Source of the DNA: a virus
Direction: 5' to 3' (one strand)
Virus record (IMG/VR): IMGVR_UViG_3300021440_000026
Coordinates: 1 to 58,672 of that record
DNA: 58,672 nucleotides
In this document: positions 1 to 8,995 of the stretch, piece after piece
Layout: every line of letters begins with the position of its first letter
Numbering within the stretch: the stretch's first letter is position 1
Made by a program: the position numbers and the translations under genes
Notes under the pieces: generated by a model
Databases searched by the model: none
Told to the model about the DNA's origin: nothing
The model's input: only the letters and a program-made list of their open reading frames with translations

Positions 1-2
1 TA

Positions 3-146
3 AGCGTTCCTCGTTGGGGTGGCGATCGATGGGAAAAAAACATCGAAGGCGAAGAAGAAAAAGTCACATTTGCAGTATTCAATGATCACGAACTAATTAG
101 TTTGATTACTGAAGACCCCCGTAACGTTAAAGCCTTTGTGCTATAA
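3..146 (+). CDS. GroES-like co-chaperonin, C-terminal part
   Basis: This is the C-terminal half of a phage GroES-like protein whose N-terminal half lies at the other window end (58414-58672). It reads SVPRWGGDRWEKNIEGEE and ends in an AVFNDHELISL segment and a conserved-looking KAFVL tail. The last base of the window plus the first two bases here make a valine codon, so the two pieces join in frame. Phage co-chaperonins of this kind are thought to help fold the major capsid protein, which fits the scaffold and capsid genes just downstream. The loop expected between the two halves is absent (see findings). The fragment itself is clear; the exact full length is not. Confidence 0.75.
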   Translation, partial: SVPRWGGDRWEKNIEGEEEKVTFAVFNDHELISLITEDPRNVKAFVL

Positions 147-155
147 GGAGCTGAC

Positions 156-1124
156 ATGACGAAAGAAAATTTAAATATCGATCATGAAGATGACGATTTG
201 TTGGATGATGAGCATGGCGGAGAAGATGACGATCATGATGAGCAAAAAGATCATGAATCGGATGATGATGCTAAGACTGTTAAACATGTAGAATCCGACG
301 AAGAAGATCAAGACGTTGACCCAGAGCGAGAAGCTATTAAGAAGCGTCGTCGGGAAGAGCGTGAAAAGAAAAAGCTCTATCAGAGGCAGAAAGAAGAACG
401 TCTTCGTTTGCAAATTTCTGCGCGTGATAGGGAGCTGGAAGAATTGCGACAAAAAGTTTTGCAGATTGAGAGCAGAACAACACATACTGATATTGTTCGT
501 CTTGATTCTGATTTGCAAAAAGCAATTCAAGAGCGCGATACGGCAATGGCTTATGCGGATCAAGCAGCAGAAGCAAATGATACGCGTACTGCAATTCAAT
601 GGGAAAGAGCTAAGGCAGCCGCCGAAGAAAAAGCACGTCATTTGTACATGCAAAAGCAGCAGTACGAACAAAGCAGGCAGCAACAATCTTCGCCAAAAAC
701 AACGCGTATTGACCCAGTTGTGGAATCCTATGGCAAAGAATTCTTGTCTAAGCATAACTGGGTTGATTTAAATGGTGCCGATGATGATAGTAAATTGGTT
801 CTTGCGTTAGATTCTTCACTTAAAAGAGACGGGCTAAACCCAGCAAGTTTCGATTATTGGGAAAAACTTGAAAATTTAACGAAAAAGTACTTGCCACATC
901 GGTTTAATTCTGGTAGTGTTTCGTCAGCAAGTGCAAAAAGCCGTAAAAGTATTGTGGCTAGCTCAGGAAGGGAATCGTCTTCCGAAGGGGCTGAACACAG
1001 TAAATTATCTCCTGGACAGATTCAGGCTTTGAAAGATTCGGGCGACTGGGACAACCCAGAACGCCGTAAGAAGATGATCAAAGTTTATTCCGATTACAAC
1101 AAAAGTAATCGTCTGTCAAAGTAA
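156..1124 (+). CDS. Putative scaffolding protein
   Basis: The 322-residue protein begins with a very acidic stretch (about residues 10-55, D/E/H-rich), followed by a basic, highly charged coiled coil (about 58-180, rich in R, K, E and Q) and a less charged C-terminus ending SNRLSK. That composition, and the position just before the capsid genes, matches phage scaffolding proteins, which guide capsid assembly and leave before packaging. An AAGGAG-like ribosome site (TAAGGAG, just after the GroES-like stop codon) precedes the ATG. No catalytic motif is visible, so the role rests on composition and gene order. Confidence 0.6.
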   Translation: MTKENLNIDHEDDDLLDDEHGGEDDDHDEQKDHESDDDAKTVKHVESDEEDQDVDPEREAIKKRRREEREKKKLYQRQKEERLRLQISARDRELEELRQKVLQIESRTTHTDIVRLDSDLQKAIQERDTAMAYADQAAEANDTRTAIQWERAKAAAEEKARHLYMQKQQYEQSRQQQSSPKTTRIDPVVESYGKEFLSKHNWVDLNGADDDSKLVLALDSSLKRDGLNPASFDYWEKLENLTKKYLPHRFNSGSVSSASAKSRKSIVASSGRESSSEGAEHSKLSPGQIQALKDSGDWDNPERRKKMIKVYSDYNKSNRLSK

Positions 1125-1136
1125 AAGGAGATAATT

Positions 1137-1685
1137 ATGTCTAAAGGCTTTATCGGCGGCGATGACCGCGTAAAACAACCAACTCAGACTGAATCCCGCG
1201 CAGATCGTGGCACGGCAGATCACAGTCGCAAACTTCAAGATGGTACTGCATTCTCAATTGAGGAGCGTCGTAGGATGCTGCGCAATGAGTACAAGCAGGA
1301 AGTCCTGCCAACTCCACCTTCTATCCCCGGGTATCATCTTTGTTGGCTATCAACAAATAGCCGTGCCGATCCAATCCACAATCGCATTCACCAAGGCTAC
1401 GAAGCCGTAAAGAATAGCGAACTTCCCGGAATGGATAAATGGACAATGAAAGATGGCGAATTTTCGGGTTTCGTTTCATGCAATGAAATGGTGTTATTTA
1501 AAATCCCAGAGGAGCTATACCAGCTTCACATGTCGATTTTCCACCATGAAATGCCACTGGAACATGAACAGGGTGTTAGGGCTGATATTGAAGCCCATAA
1601 TTTAGAATCGGCAGGAGTTCGCGCCTCTGAAGTGGATGGATTCAAAGACATGGGCGCACATCGTGCTACCCCTTATTTTAATTGA
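1137..1685 (+). CDS. Head-module protein of unknown function
   Basis: A 182-residue soluble protein between the scaffold and a putative head decoration protein. It has a polar N-terminus (about 1-40) and a segment with PTPPSIPGYHLCWLST near residue 60. I do not recognise a domain. A good AAGGAG site lies before the ATG. The neighbourhood suggests a virion or assembly role, for example a minor head protein. Confidence 0.55.
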   Translation: MSKGFIGGDDRVKQPTQTESRADRGTADHSRKLQDGTAFSIEERRRMLRNEYKQEVLPTPPSIPGYHLCWLSTNSRADPIHNRIHQGYEAVKNSELPGMDKWTMKDGEFSGFVSCNEMVLFKIPEELYQLHMSIFHHEMPLEHEQGVRADIEAHNLESAGVRASEVDGFKDMGAHRATPYFN

Positions 1686-1699
1686 TTAAAGGAACTTAA

Positions 1700-2269
1700 A
1701 TGAGCGCAACAAATTCCCCATTTGGCTTTCGACCAGTCGATCACCCAACAGGTAACGCACGAGCAAAAGTTTATCAGATTGCTTCGGGCTACGCAACAAC
1801 TCTTTACAAAGGAACGATGGTAACGCTAAACACTAGCGGAACTATCACTATTTCAGCCGCTGCCGCAGATTTTCTTGGCATTTTCATGGGCTGCGAATAT
1901 GTGGATTCTACTGGCAAACCTACGGTTAGCAATTTCTGGCCCGCTAGCACAACCGTTCTTTCTGGCACGACAGTCACGGCATACGTGCTTGATGATGAAG
2001 ATACCGAATTTGAAGTGCAATCCGATGGCTCTGTAGCACAAACGGCAATCGGCGATCAGGCTGACGTTACTAGCGTTGGCACTGGAAGCACCTCAACAGG
2101 ATTGTCTACTTCAACATTAAACAGCACTTTGGTTGGTGCAGGCGTGCAAGGTCAATGGCGAATTATTGGATTTGGTCAAGCACCTGATAACGCAGTTGGT
2201 GATGCCTTTACCGTTGTACGGGTAAAAATGGCACGTAGCCAATATCGCGCTAACAAAACAGCCATCTAA
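1700..2269 (+). CDS. Putative capsid decoration or minor head protein
   Basis: A 189-residue protein rich in Thr, Ser, Gly and Ala with no charged coiled coil, beginning MSATNSPFGFRPVDHPTG. It lies directly before the major capsid gene. The alternating short hydrophobic and T/S/G segments suggest an all-beta fold, as in head decoration or fibre-like head proteins. A ribosome site AAAGGAAC precedes the ATG. The role is inferred from position and composition only. Confidence 0.5.
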   Translation: MSATNSPFGFRPVDHPTGNARAKVYQIASGYATTLYKGTMVTLNTSGTITISAAAADFLGIFMGCEYVDSTGKPTVSNFWPASTTVLSGTTVTAYVLDDEDTEFEVQSDGSVAQTAIGDQADVTSVGTGSTSTGLSTSTLNSTLVGAGVQGQWRIIGFGQAPDNAVGDAFTVVRVKMARSQYRANKTAI

Positions 2270-2287
2270 CATTTAAAGGAGCTACAA

Positions 2288-3205
2288 ATGGCAGCTAATA
2301 TCATGCGCAGTTCGGACTTTCGTCCGATAGTCGAGCCGATTCTAAACGAAGCATTTGATGGCGTTTATGACCTTCGCAAAGACGAGTACAAACAAATCTT
2401 TAAAATCCGTGATGGCATTCCTCGGTCGTACCATGAGGAACCCGTTCAATATGGTTTTGGTGCCGCACCAGAGTTAAACGATGGCGCGCCAGTAACGTAT
2501 CAAGCTGGTGGCGTTTTATTCACAAAACGCTACCTCTATAAAGTGTATGGCTTGGCGTTTGCGCTTACCCGTGTGCTGACTGAAGATGGCGATCATATCC
2601 GCATCGGCAAAGAGTATTCCGAACATTTGGCGCAATCCATGATTGAAACGGATGAGCTTAATGCTGCGAATATTATTAACCGAGCATATAACGCTTCTTA
2701 CCCCGGTGGTGACGGAGTTGCATTGGGTAGCGCATCACATCCAATCATTGGCGGTTCGTTCTCCAACATCCTTGCAACACCTGCTGCATTGTCTCAAACA
2801 TCGTTAGAGCAATTACTGGTTCAGATTCGTACGCAAGGTGTGGATAACAACGGTAAGAAAATCCGCTTAATGCCACAAAAATTAGTCGTTTCCCCCGGCA
2901 ATGAATTGCAAGCAGAAGTATTACTGAATTCTGTTCTGCGCACAGGCGTGGCAAACAACGACATTAACCCTGTTAAGTCTATGGGCTATTTGAAGGAAGT
3001 GGCTGTTATCTCGCGTATTACTTCTCCTACTCAATGGGGTATCACTACCGATGCGCCAAAAGGCTTGTCAGTAATGGTGCGTCGTCAAATTGAGAAGTCA
3101 ATGGAAGGTGACTTTGAAACAGACAGCGTGCGGTACAAATCCACTATGCGTAAAGCGTATGGATTCACTGATCCACGCTGCTTTTTCTCTACGCAAGGCT
3201 CTTAG
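2288..3205 (+). CDS. Major capsid protein (HK97-fold type)
   Basis: The 305-residue protein follows the scaffold and putative decoration genes and has the size of an HK97-fold major capsid protein. The C-terminal half (about 190-300) has the usual pattern of such proteins: a segment with NNGKKIRLMPQKLVVSP, a segment on N-terminal truncation-like loops, then a C-terminal KAYGFTDPRCFFSTQGS tail that resembles other phage capsid ends (GYGFTDWRG type). The ribosome site AAAGGAGCTACAA is strong, as expected for an abundant protein. It is followed by an endonuclease gene with its own control hairpin. Confidence 0.8.
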   Translation: MAANIMRSSDFRPIVEPILNEAFDGVYDLRKDEYKQIFKIRDGIPRSYHEEPVQYGFGAAPELNDGAPVTYQAGGVLFTKRYLYKVYGLAFALTRVLTEDGDHIRIGKEYSEHLAQSMIETDELNAANIINRAYNASYPGGDGVALGSASHPIIGGSFSNILATPAALSQTSLEQLLVQIRTQGVDNNGKKIRLMPQKLVVSPGNELQAEVLLNSVLRTGVANNDINPVKSMGYLKEVAVISRITSPTQWGITTDAPKGLSVMVRRQIEKSMEGDFETDSVRYKSTMRKAYGFTDPRCFFSTQGS

Positions 3206-3224
3206 GCTGCGCGGAAAAGTAAAG

Positions 3225-3259
3225 TATAATTAAAGCTCTTTTAAAAAGGAGCTTTAATG
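3225..3259 (+). promoter_or_regulatory. -10-like box and RBS-sequestering hairpin before the endonuclease gene
   Basis: A TATAAT hexamer (3225-3230) is directly followed by a perfect inverted repeat: ATTAAAGCTC at 3229-3238 pairs with GAGCTTTAAT at 3249-3258. The right arm holds part of the ribosome site (GGAG) and the start codon of the endonuclease gene. In transcripts coming from the capsid gene the site would be masked. A transcript starting about 7 bases after TATAAT would lack most of the left arm and be translatable. No good -35 box is visible, so the promoter is less sure than the hairpin. Confidence 0.6.
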
Positions 3260-3973
3260 ATTCAATCGATTAGGCAATGTTCTATTTTGGGGTGCTCTAA
3301 ACCTGTTGTGGCAAGAGATTTTTGCCAGACGCATTACATGAGATGGAAAAGGCACGGACATGTTTTCTCTACTAGACCGTCTGATTGGGGTAGTAAAGAG
3401 AAGCATCCTTTGTATGGAATATGGACTGACATTTTTAGAAGAAGGAAAAATGTCGCCTGCGAAGAATGGATTCAAGATTTTTGGAAATTTGTTGCGGATG
3501 TTGGAGAAAGACCCGACAAAAATCACCAATTAAAAAGAATTGATGAATCTGGACTTTACTGCAAAGGAAATGTTTTTTGGAAGATTCGCTTAGTAAATGA
3601 TTTGGAATATAGAAATGATCGTGCTGCATATGCGCGAGAATTCCAAAAAAGGATGCGAGAAAATAATCCTTTTCATGCAATGAAATATTCTTTAAGGAAA
3701 TATGGGTTAACTATTGATAAATATCTTGAAATGCATGATACTCAGAATGGAGTATGTAAAATATGCTTTCAGGAAGAAAAGTCGATTGATCCAAAAACAA
3801 AGCGAATCCGTAGGTTGGCTGTAGATCATTGCCATGAAACAGGAAAAGTAAGGGCGCTTTTGTGTTCTAAATGTAATGCTGGACTTGGGCATTTCATGGA
3901 TAATATTGAGAACATGCAAAAAGCGATTGAGTATTTAATTTTACACAAAAGGATAAACAATGTATCAAACTAA
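3257..3973 (+). CDS. HNH endonuclease of the recombination endonuclease VII type
   Basis: The C-terminal part (about residues 150-225) has the endonuclease VII-like pattern: NGVCKICFQEEKS, LAVDHCHETGKVRALLCSKCN and GLGHFMDNIENMQKAIEYL. The two CxxC pairs would bind zinc and the DH in VDHCH would be catalytic. The N-terminus (about 1-40) carries another Cys/His cluster (CSILGCSKPVVARDFCQTHY). T4 gp49 of this family resolves branched DNA; many phage copies are free-standing homing nucleases. This gene separates the capsid gene from the SGNH gene and has its own control hairpin, which suggests a mobile gene inserted in the head operon. Confidence 0.8.
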   Translation: MIQSIRQCSILGCSKPVVARDFCQTHYMRWKRHGHVFSTRPSDWGSKEKHPLYGIWTDIFRRRKNVACEEWIQDFWKFVADVGERPDKNHQLKRIDESGLYCKGNVFWKIRLVNDLEYRNDRAAYAREFQKRMRENNPFHAMKYSLRKYGLTIDKYLEMHDTQNGVCKICFQEEKSIDPKTKRIRRLAVDHCHETGKVRALLCSKCNAGLGHFMDNIENMQKAIEYLILHKRINNVSN

Positions 3974-3987
3974 TATTGAGGTGACAA

Positions 3988-5115
3988 ATGGCTACTACTA
4001 ATTTCCCATATGGGATTACTTCCTTTGGCGGCTCTGTTCTGAATAAAGTTGCCATTGGTGTTGTAGGACAATCAAATGAGCAGGGAAGGGTTGACCCTTC
4101 TGATTTGGCGGCATATCCACAATGTTTTGCGTCTTTAACAAACCCATCTTTTAATTCGCCAGTTTGGGGGCAAATTTTACCTGGGTATGGTGGTTTTTGG
4201 CATAAAGTTTATGATGATTTAGCCGCTCAAGGTTATGAAGCAAAGATTTTCAATGGTGCTGTAGGATCAAGTTCTTTTGTAACTGCAACATGTGGTCAAG
4301 TTCTAACTAGAGCAAATAGCTCAGGAGTAGCTGCAAGGCGTTCGCCAGATGATTTTGAAGATCGCGGGTATTTTGGCGCAACAACAGTTCAAGGCGGGAA
4401 AGTTTTTGTTGCTACTACAGCAAAAAAACAAGTGGCGTTTCGCCGTAAAAATATTTTTGGTGCAACTTCGTGGGCAGAATCAGGAATTGATTTTATTTCC
4501 ACGTCTGGAACTGGAACAACTGCCGCATCCGATCCGGGAGGATGGTCTGCTGCTGCACTTGGCGGAACCATTACTGATGGAACTGTAACATGGACGTGCG
4601 TTGACACTACAAATAGCACTGGAATGTCAAATGGTCAGGTTCTATCGCCAACATTTTCAGCTTATGGATTTGACCCGTTTGGCATTTTAGAGCGCGTGCA
4701 TATAAATATGAGTAACATTCGCGCGTCTCAAAAAATAATTTATATACAAAATGCTCAATCTGATGCCGGAACGCCTGCTGCAACTTATCAATCTGCTTTG
4801 GAAAATATTGCTACTTTTTTCCTTATCAGAGGATATAAAGTTGTAATTGGATTGTCTTGTTTTAATCCAAACACAACAACTGCTAACTACAATTTATTGG
4901 CAACAGGCAGACTGGCAGCTATTGCATCGCTACAAGCAGGCGCATATGGCGCAAAAGTATTTGCTGGTGCAAATTTATATGATCTAATGGGTAGCACTGG
5001 GAATATGGCATTAGGCGGCGCATGGTTGCAATCTGATAATGTTCATCTTAATGGTGCTGGTGCTCTTGTCGGAGCAGGGTATATTTCGCCAACTATTCTG
5101 TCTGCATTGTCTTAA
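3988..5115 (+). CDS. SGNH-fold hydrolase, probable virion-associated carbohydrate esterase
   Basis: The 375-residue protein has the nucleophile block GVVGQSNEQGR (about residues 23-33), a Gly/Asn block FNGAVGSS (about 85-93) and a C-terminal SDNVHLNGAG block (about 350) with the catalytic Asp and His. This order is typical of SGNH hydrolases of the sialate O-acetylesterase type. A Thr/Gly/Ser-rich insert (about 160-215, including ITDGTVTWTCVDT) looks like a tail-fibre-type beta module. It probably removes acetyl groups from surface sugar of the host during adsorption. It lies between capsid and connector genes and starts with a normal AGGTGAC site. Confidence 0.7.
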   Translation: MATTNFPYGITSFGGSVLNKVAIGVVGQSNEQGRVDPSDLAAYPQCFASLTNPSFNSPVWGQILPGYGGFWHKVYDDLAAQGYEAKIFNGAVGSSSFVTATCGQVLTRANSSGVAARRSPDDFEDRGYFGATTVQGGKVFVATTAKKQVAFRRKNIFGATSWAESGIDFISTSGTGTTAASDPGGWSAAALGGTITDGTVTWTCVDTTNSTGMSNGQVLSPTFSAYGFDPFGILERVHINMSNIRASQKIIYIQNAQSDAGTPAATYQSALENIATFFLIRGYKVVIGLSCFNPNTTTANYNLLATGRLAAIASLQAGAYGAKVFAGANLYDLMGSTGNMALGGAWLQSDNVHLNGAGALVGAGYISPTILSALS

Positions 5116-5117
5116 TA

Positions 5118-6116
5118 ATGACCACATCCGGAACGATAGGCGCAACACAAATTGACGTAACCACGATTATTGAGCATGCTGCACGGCGTTGCGGAGTATT
5201 GGCAAGCACTCTCAGCGCGGAACAGCAAATATCAGCAAAGGAGAATTTATATTTTCTTTTGTCTGACTTGGCTAATCGTGGTGTTAGTCTGTGGTGCGTG
5301 CAAAAAAACGTATTGGGATTAGCTCTCAACAAGAAGGTTTACGATCTTCCTGTTGGGACGCTGGATATTCTCAACACGTTTTATCGTACCTGTAATTTTG
5401 TTGGTGTTCCTTCCTCCACTTCTTCGGTAACGTGGGCGACGGATGCGGGAACTGGTAGCACGCCAGCAGTCACAACCATTAGCGTTACCTCGGCGACGGT
5501 TCAAACGTTGAATCTCAGTGTGCAGACTTCGCCGGATAACGCTACATGGACGACTTTATACACGGTGCCAGCGTTTACCACTGTGGCAGGTTTGCCGTAT
5601 TGGTTTGACATTGATCCTTCTTCTGCATCGCGGTACTGGCGTATTCGTGAAAACACTTTGCCAGCATTAACGCTAACAAGTGCAAGTTTCGGCTATAACA
5701 CGACGGAAATTGAAATGTCACCGCTTAACCGTGATGACTATACCAATTTGCCGAATAAAGACTTTGCTGGTCGTGCTTTGCAATATTGGTACGATAAGCA
5801 GTACCAAGTTCCGCGTTTGTGGCTATGGCCCGTTCCTGACAACATAACAGCACAGATCGTCGTATGGAATCATAGGCATATTCAGGATATAGGCGCGTTA
5901 AGCAACACGCTAGAAGTGCCGCAAAGATGGTTTGAATCGATCATATTCTCACTGGCTGCGCGCATGGTGCTTGAACTTCCTGCTGACAAACTTCCCCCCG
6001 GGCGGTTGGAATGGCTAGATCATAAAGCAGACGAGCATTTGCGACGCGCTGAAGATGGCGAGACGGACGGTGCGCCAATTCGGATAACTCCTAATTTTTC
6101 AGCATATACAAGGTAA
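5118..6116 (+). CDS. Head-tail connector / packaged-DNA stabilisation-like protein
   Basis: The 332-residue protein starts with a helical region (IIEHAARRCGVLASTLSAEQ, about 15-34, then KENLYFLLSDLANRGV). This resembles the N-terminus of gp4-like connector proteins of short-tailed phages. A middle beta region (about 95-190; TTISVTSATVQTLNLSVQT) looks like an inserted Ig- or lectin-like domain. The C-terminus (about 215-320) returns to a helical pattern around WYDKQYQVPRLWLWPVP. The gene starts 2 bases after the SGNH stop. Confidence 0.6.
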   Translation: MTTSGTIGATQIDVTTIIEHAARRCGVLASTLSAEQQISAKENLYFLLSDLANRGVSLWCVQKNVLGLALNKKVYDLPVGTLDILNTFYRTCNFVGVPSSTSSVTWATDAGTGSTPAVTTISVTSATVQTLNLSVQTSPDNATWTTLYTVPAFTTVAGLPYWFDIDPSSASRYWRIRENTLPALTLTSASFGYNTTEIEMSPLNRDDYTNLPNKDFAGRALQYWYDKQYQVPRLWLWPVPDNITAQIVVWNHRHIQDIGALSNTLEVPQRWFESIIFSLAARMVLELPADKLPPGRLEWLDHKADEHLRRAEDGETDGAPIRITPNFSAYTR

Positions 6117-6118
6117 TC

Positions 6119-6355
6119 ATGGCTCTTTATCTTGATACGCTAGGAAATACAAGTGTTGCGATAGGAATTTGTGATAGGTGCAAAAAAAAAGTACCAATTG
6201 GCGAATTGCGATCCGATGGGAATTCCCCCGGATTGCGCGTATGCCAAGATGCTGGATGTTATGACCATTTTGATCCGTACAGATTGCCAGCTCGAAAAAC
6301 AGAAAAAATAACCATTAAATATCCACGTCCTGATGTGGATTTATCCGTGGAGTAA
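6119..6355 (+). CDS. Small zinc-ribbon protein of the tail module
   Basis: A 78-residue protein with ICDRCKKKVPIGELRSDG near residue 18 and RVCQDAGCYDHFDPYRLP near residue 40. The CxxC and CxxxxC pairs, 20 or so residues apart, suggest a zinc-binding knuckle. It sits between the connector gene and the fibre gene, an arrangement I recall from related environmental podophages. Role unknown; likely a minor virion or assembly factor. Confidence 0.6.
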   Translation: MALYLDTLGNTSVAIGICDRCKKKVPIGELRSDGNSPGLRVCQDAGCYDHFDPYRLPARKTEKITIKYPRPDVDLSVE

Positions 6356-6357
6356 CG

Positions 6358-8367
6358 ATGAGTTTTAATAACGTTTTTGGCGGATCGACGCTACAACCTT
6401 CCGATGTATCCTATCGCGCTGTATCGCTTACTGCTGACGTAACACTAGCATGGGCTGACGTAAGTACATCAAACACGGATTATGTTGCGCGTATTATGGA
6501 TGTTACGCCAACATTTGATCTGTTGTCAATTACAATGCCGCCTGCAAATCAAGTGTCGCAAGGATACGACATTTTATTTGTCAATAGAAGTTCTCGGCAG
6601 TTTTACGTCAAAAAAAATGATGGAACTGTAATTGCTTCAATTTCCGCTGGGCAAAGAATTTTAGTTTATATCAATGATAATTCCACAATTGCAGGCGGAT
6701 GGGATTCATTCTTGTATGGTGTTGGTACAAGTGAAATAATTGCCGCATCATTGGTAGGGCAAGGCATTGTAGGGCTTGGAACTGGGCTATCTATAGCTTT
6801 GGCACAGACTGAAATATTTTCTAACTATTCTGTAAACAAAACATCCGATAGGGCTAAATTATTGGTATGGAAGGGGGGCGTTGGAACGATGACATTACCT
6901 TTGTCATCTTCAACGTTTTACGGGTTTTTCTTTGAAGTTAGGAATGATGGCACGGGAATACTAACTGTCCAATGCTCAGGCGCAAACACCATTGATAATG
7001 GATTTTCAAGCATTGCATTGCAACCTTCCGAATCGTGCATCCTTCATGCAAATCAAGTATCAAAATGGTGCAGCGTCGGACGTGGAAGAAGCCAGCAATT
7101 TAATTTCACGCAACTAACAAAATCCGTAACTGGCGGGACAACTACTCTTACAAACACAGAGGCTGCAAATGTGTGCCAAAAGTACAGCGGCATACTCACA
7201 TCAAACCAAATCGTTGTTTTGCCACCAGTTGTTCAAGTTTATTACGTATCAAACAAGACAACAGGCGCATATTCATTTACAATGCAAACCCCAACCCCGG
7301 GAGATGTTGTTGTTATTCCGCAAAGCCAAAATGCAGTATTGTTCTGCGATGGCGTGAATGTGATCAATGCTTCGACGACTGTTTCTGGTATTGCTTCTTT
7401 ATTGCTTAGTGCTGGAAGTGCCGCAAATCCATCATTATCATTTTCAGCAAATCCAAATACTGGATTGTTTCAACTATTGGCAAACACTATAAGCGTTTCC
7501 GCTGGGGGTGTTGAGTCATTGCGAGCGACAGGGAGTGGATTATTAACAGTAGATGGGGCAGCAGCAACACCATCGCATTCTTTTATCAATAGCCCTGCAA
7601 CTGGCATGTATTCCCCTGCTGCTAATCAATGGGCTCTTTCATCCAATGGTGTGCAGAGCATTTTGGTCGATGCTAATGGACTAGCAACTATACAAACTAT
7701 TAGTTCTGCTAGCAGATTTTCTGATAGTGCTAGCATAACAAAGAAATTCCATTTTGTCTCTACTGGAATAACGGCAGGACAAGATAGATCAATTACAGTG
7801 CCAGATAAAGACATAATTTTGTCAACGCCATATGGCGATCTTTTGTCCTCTTATAGTGCTTCTGGTGATACTCAAGTTGATATAGAAGGAAATTTTAATT
7901 CTACTTATGATGTTTACACTTTAATTATAAACAATATTGTAATATCAAATGGCGGGTATATGAAATGCCGATTAAAAATTGGAGGAACATATCAAACAGC
8001 AAATTATGTATTTTACACTGATACATCCTCTGTTGGCTCTGGGTATTCATTTATAAATGCTAGCGCATTAAATAGCAATGCAATTTATCTTACTTCAGAT
8101 GGGGGCGCGCCATCTGCTGGGGATGCTACAAACACAATCATTACTATTTATAATCCATCAAGTACCTCATCAAAAAAAGGAATTGATTATAAAGGAAGCT
8201 CTTATAGAAATGGCAGTGGCGGAAATAAAGCTGAAGGGTTTGGAAGATATGAAAATTCAACATCAGCACTAACAGGGGTTAGAATATATTTTGCGCAACC
8301 AGATGATTCACTCGTAAGAAATATTTCTTCTGGTAATTTCCAATTATACGGATTGAGAAGGGTTTAA
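6358..8367 (+). CDS. Putative tail fibre / receptor-binding protein
   Basis: The 669-residue protein is rich in Ser, Thr, Gly, Ala and Asn with repeated beta-strand-like segments and no enzymatic motif. A middle part (about 335-450) has repeated NPSLSFSANPNTGLFQ and GAAATPSHSFINSPATGMY patterns. These look like the bead repeats of phage fibres (a pattern in which each unit ends in NTGxF or ATGMY). The C-terminus (about 490-669) looks like a separate jelly-roll-like receptor domain. Position among connector and adaptor genes supports a tail fibre. Confidence 0.6.
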   Translation: MSFNNVFGGSTLQPSDVSYRAVSLTADVTLAWADVSTSNTDYVARIMDVTPTFDLLSITMPPANQVSQGYDILFVNRSSRQFYVKKNDGTVIASISAGQRILVYINDNSTIAGGWDSFLYGVGTSEIIAASLVGQGIVGLGTGLSIALAQTEIFSNYSVNKTSDRAKLLVWKGGVGTMTLPLSSSTFYGFFFEVRNDGTGILTVQCSGANTIDNGFSSIALQPSESCILHANQVSKWCSVGRGRSQQFNFTQLTKSVTGGTTTLTNTEAANVCQKYSGILTSNQIVVLPPVVQVYYVSNKTTGAYSFTMQTPTPGDVVVIPQSQNAVLFCDGVNVINASTTVSGIASLLLSAGSAANPSLSFSANPNTGLFQLLANTISVSAGGVESLRATGSGLLTVDGAAATPSHSFINSPATGMYSPAANQWALSSNGVQSILVDANGLATIQTISSASRFSDSASITKKFHFVSTGITAGQDRSITVPDKDIILSTPYGDLLSSYSASGDTQVDIEGNFNSTYDVYTLIINNIVISNGGYMKCRLKIGGTYQTANYVFYTDTSSVGSGYSFINASALNSNAIYLTSDGGAPSAGDATNTIITIYNPSSTSSKKGIDYKGSSYRNGSGGNKAEGFGRYENSTSALTGVRIYFAQPDDSLVRNISSGNFQLYGLRRV

Positions 8368-8368
8368 T

Positions 8369-8995
8369 ATGCCAGCAGCAATGACATATGATTCACTTGT
8401 CACGGATTTAATCGGTTACACGCAACGTGACGATCAGGAATTTTCGGATGAAATTCCGCGATTTATCATGCTTGCTGAAAACACTCTTGCAACAGAGTTA
8501 AAATTACTTGGATTTCAAAATGTAGTGACTGGTACTTTTACGCCAAACAATAACACTTTGCCTAAGCCAGCATTGTGGCGCGACAATATCAGCTTTAATT
8601 TTACCGATGCTTCTGGCAATAGAATCGAATTACTTCCCCGTACATACGAGTATTGCCGTAATTTTTGGCAAAATCAATCGCTAACTGGTCAGCCGAGATT
8701 TTATGCGGACTACAATTTCGATAATTTCCTTATCGTACCAACTCCAGCAACAGGTTTGACATTTGAATTGTTGTATCATACTCGATTGCAGCCTCTTGAT
8801 AATTCTCATCAAACAAATTGGCTTACGGATAATGCGCCACAATTATTATTGGCACAATGTTTAATTCAGGCTTATACTTGGGTTCGTAATGATGCTGAAA
8901 CGGCAAAGTGGCAAAGCACCTATGATAGGTCAATTGCCGCGTTTCATGGTGAGGATAAAAATCGAAGCAAAGATAGAACAACGGAGAATGATTGA
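8369..8995 (+). CDS. Tail adaptor protein (gp11/gatekeeper-like)
   Basis: The 208-residue protein starts MTYDSLVTDLIGYTQRDDQEF and continues with IPRFIMLAENTLATELK. This is the N-terminal pattern of phage adaptor proteins that join the portal to the nozzle in short tails (T7 gp11-like family). It lies directly before the nozzle-like gene, as in T7 (11 before 12). The C-terminal helix region has YTWVRNDAETAKWQSTYDRSI. Overlap of its TGA with the next ATG suggests translational coupling. Confidence 0.65.
   Translation: MPAAMTYDSLVTDLIGYTQRDDQEFSDEIPRFIMLAENTLATELKLLGFQNVVTGTFTPNNNTLPKPALWRDNISFNFTDASGNRIELLPRTYEYCRNFWQNQSLTGQPRFYADYNFDNFLIVPTPATGLTFELLYHTRLQPLDNSHQTNWLTDNAPQLLLAQCLIQAYTWVRNDAETAKWQSTYDRSIAAFHGEDKNRSKDRTTEND

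Noticed and set aside
171-755. A 194-codon antisense frame in the scaffold gene
   Set aside because: Its hydrophobic pattern follows from the acidic GAT/GAA codons of the scaffold gene.
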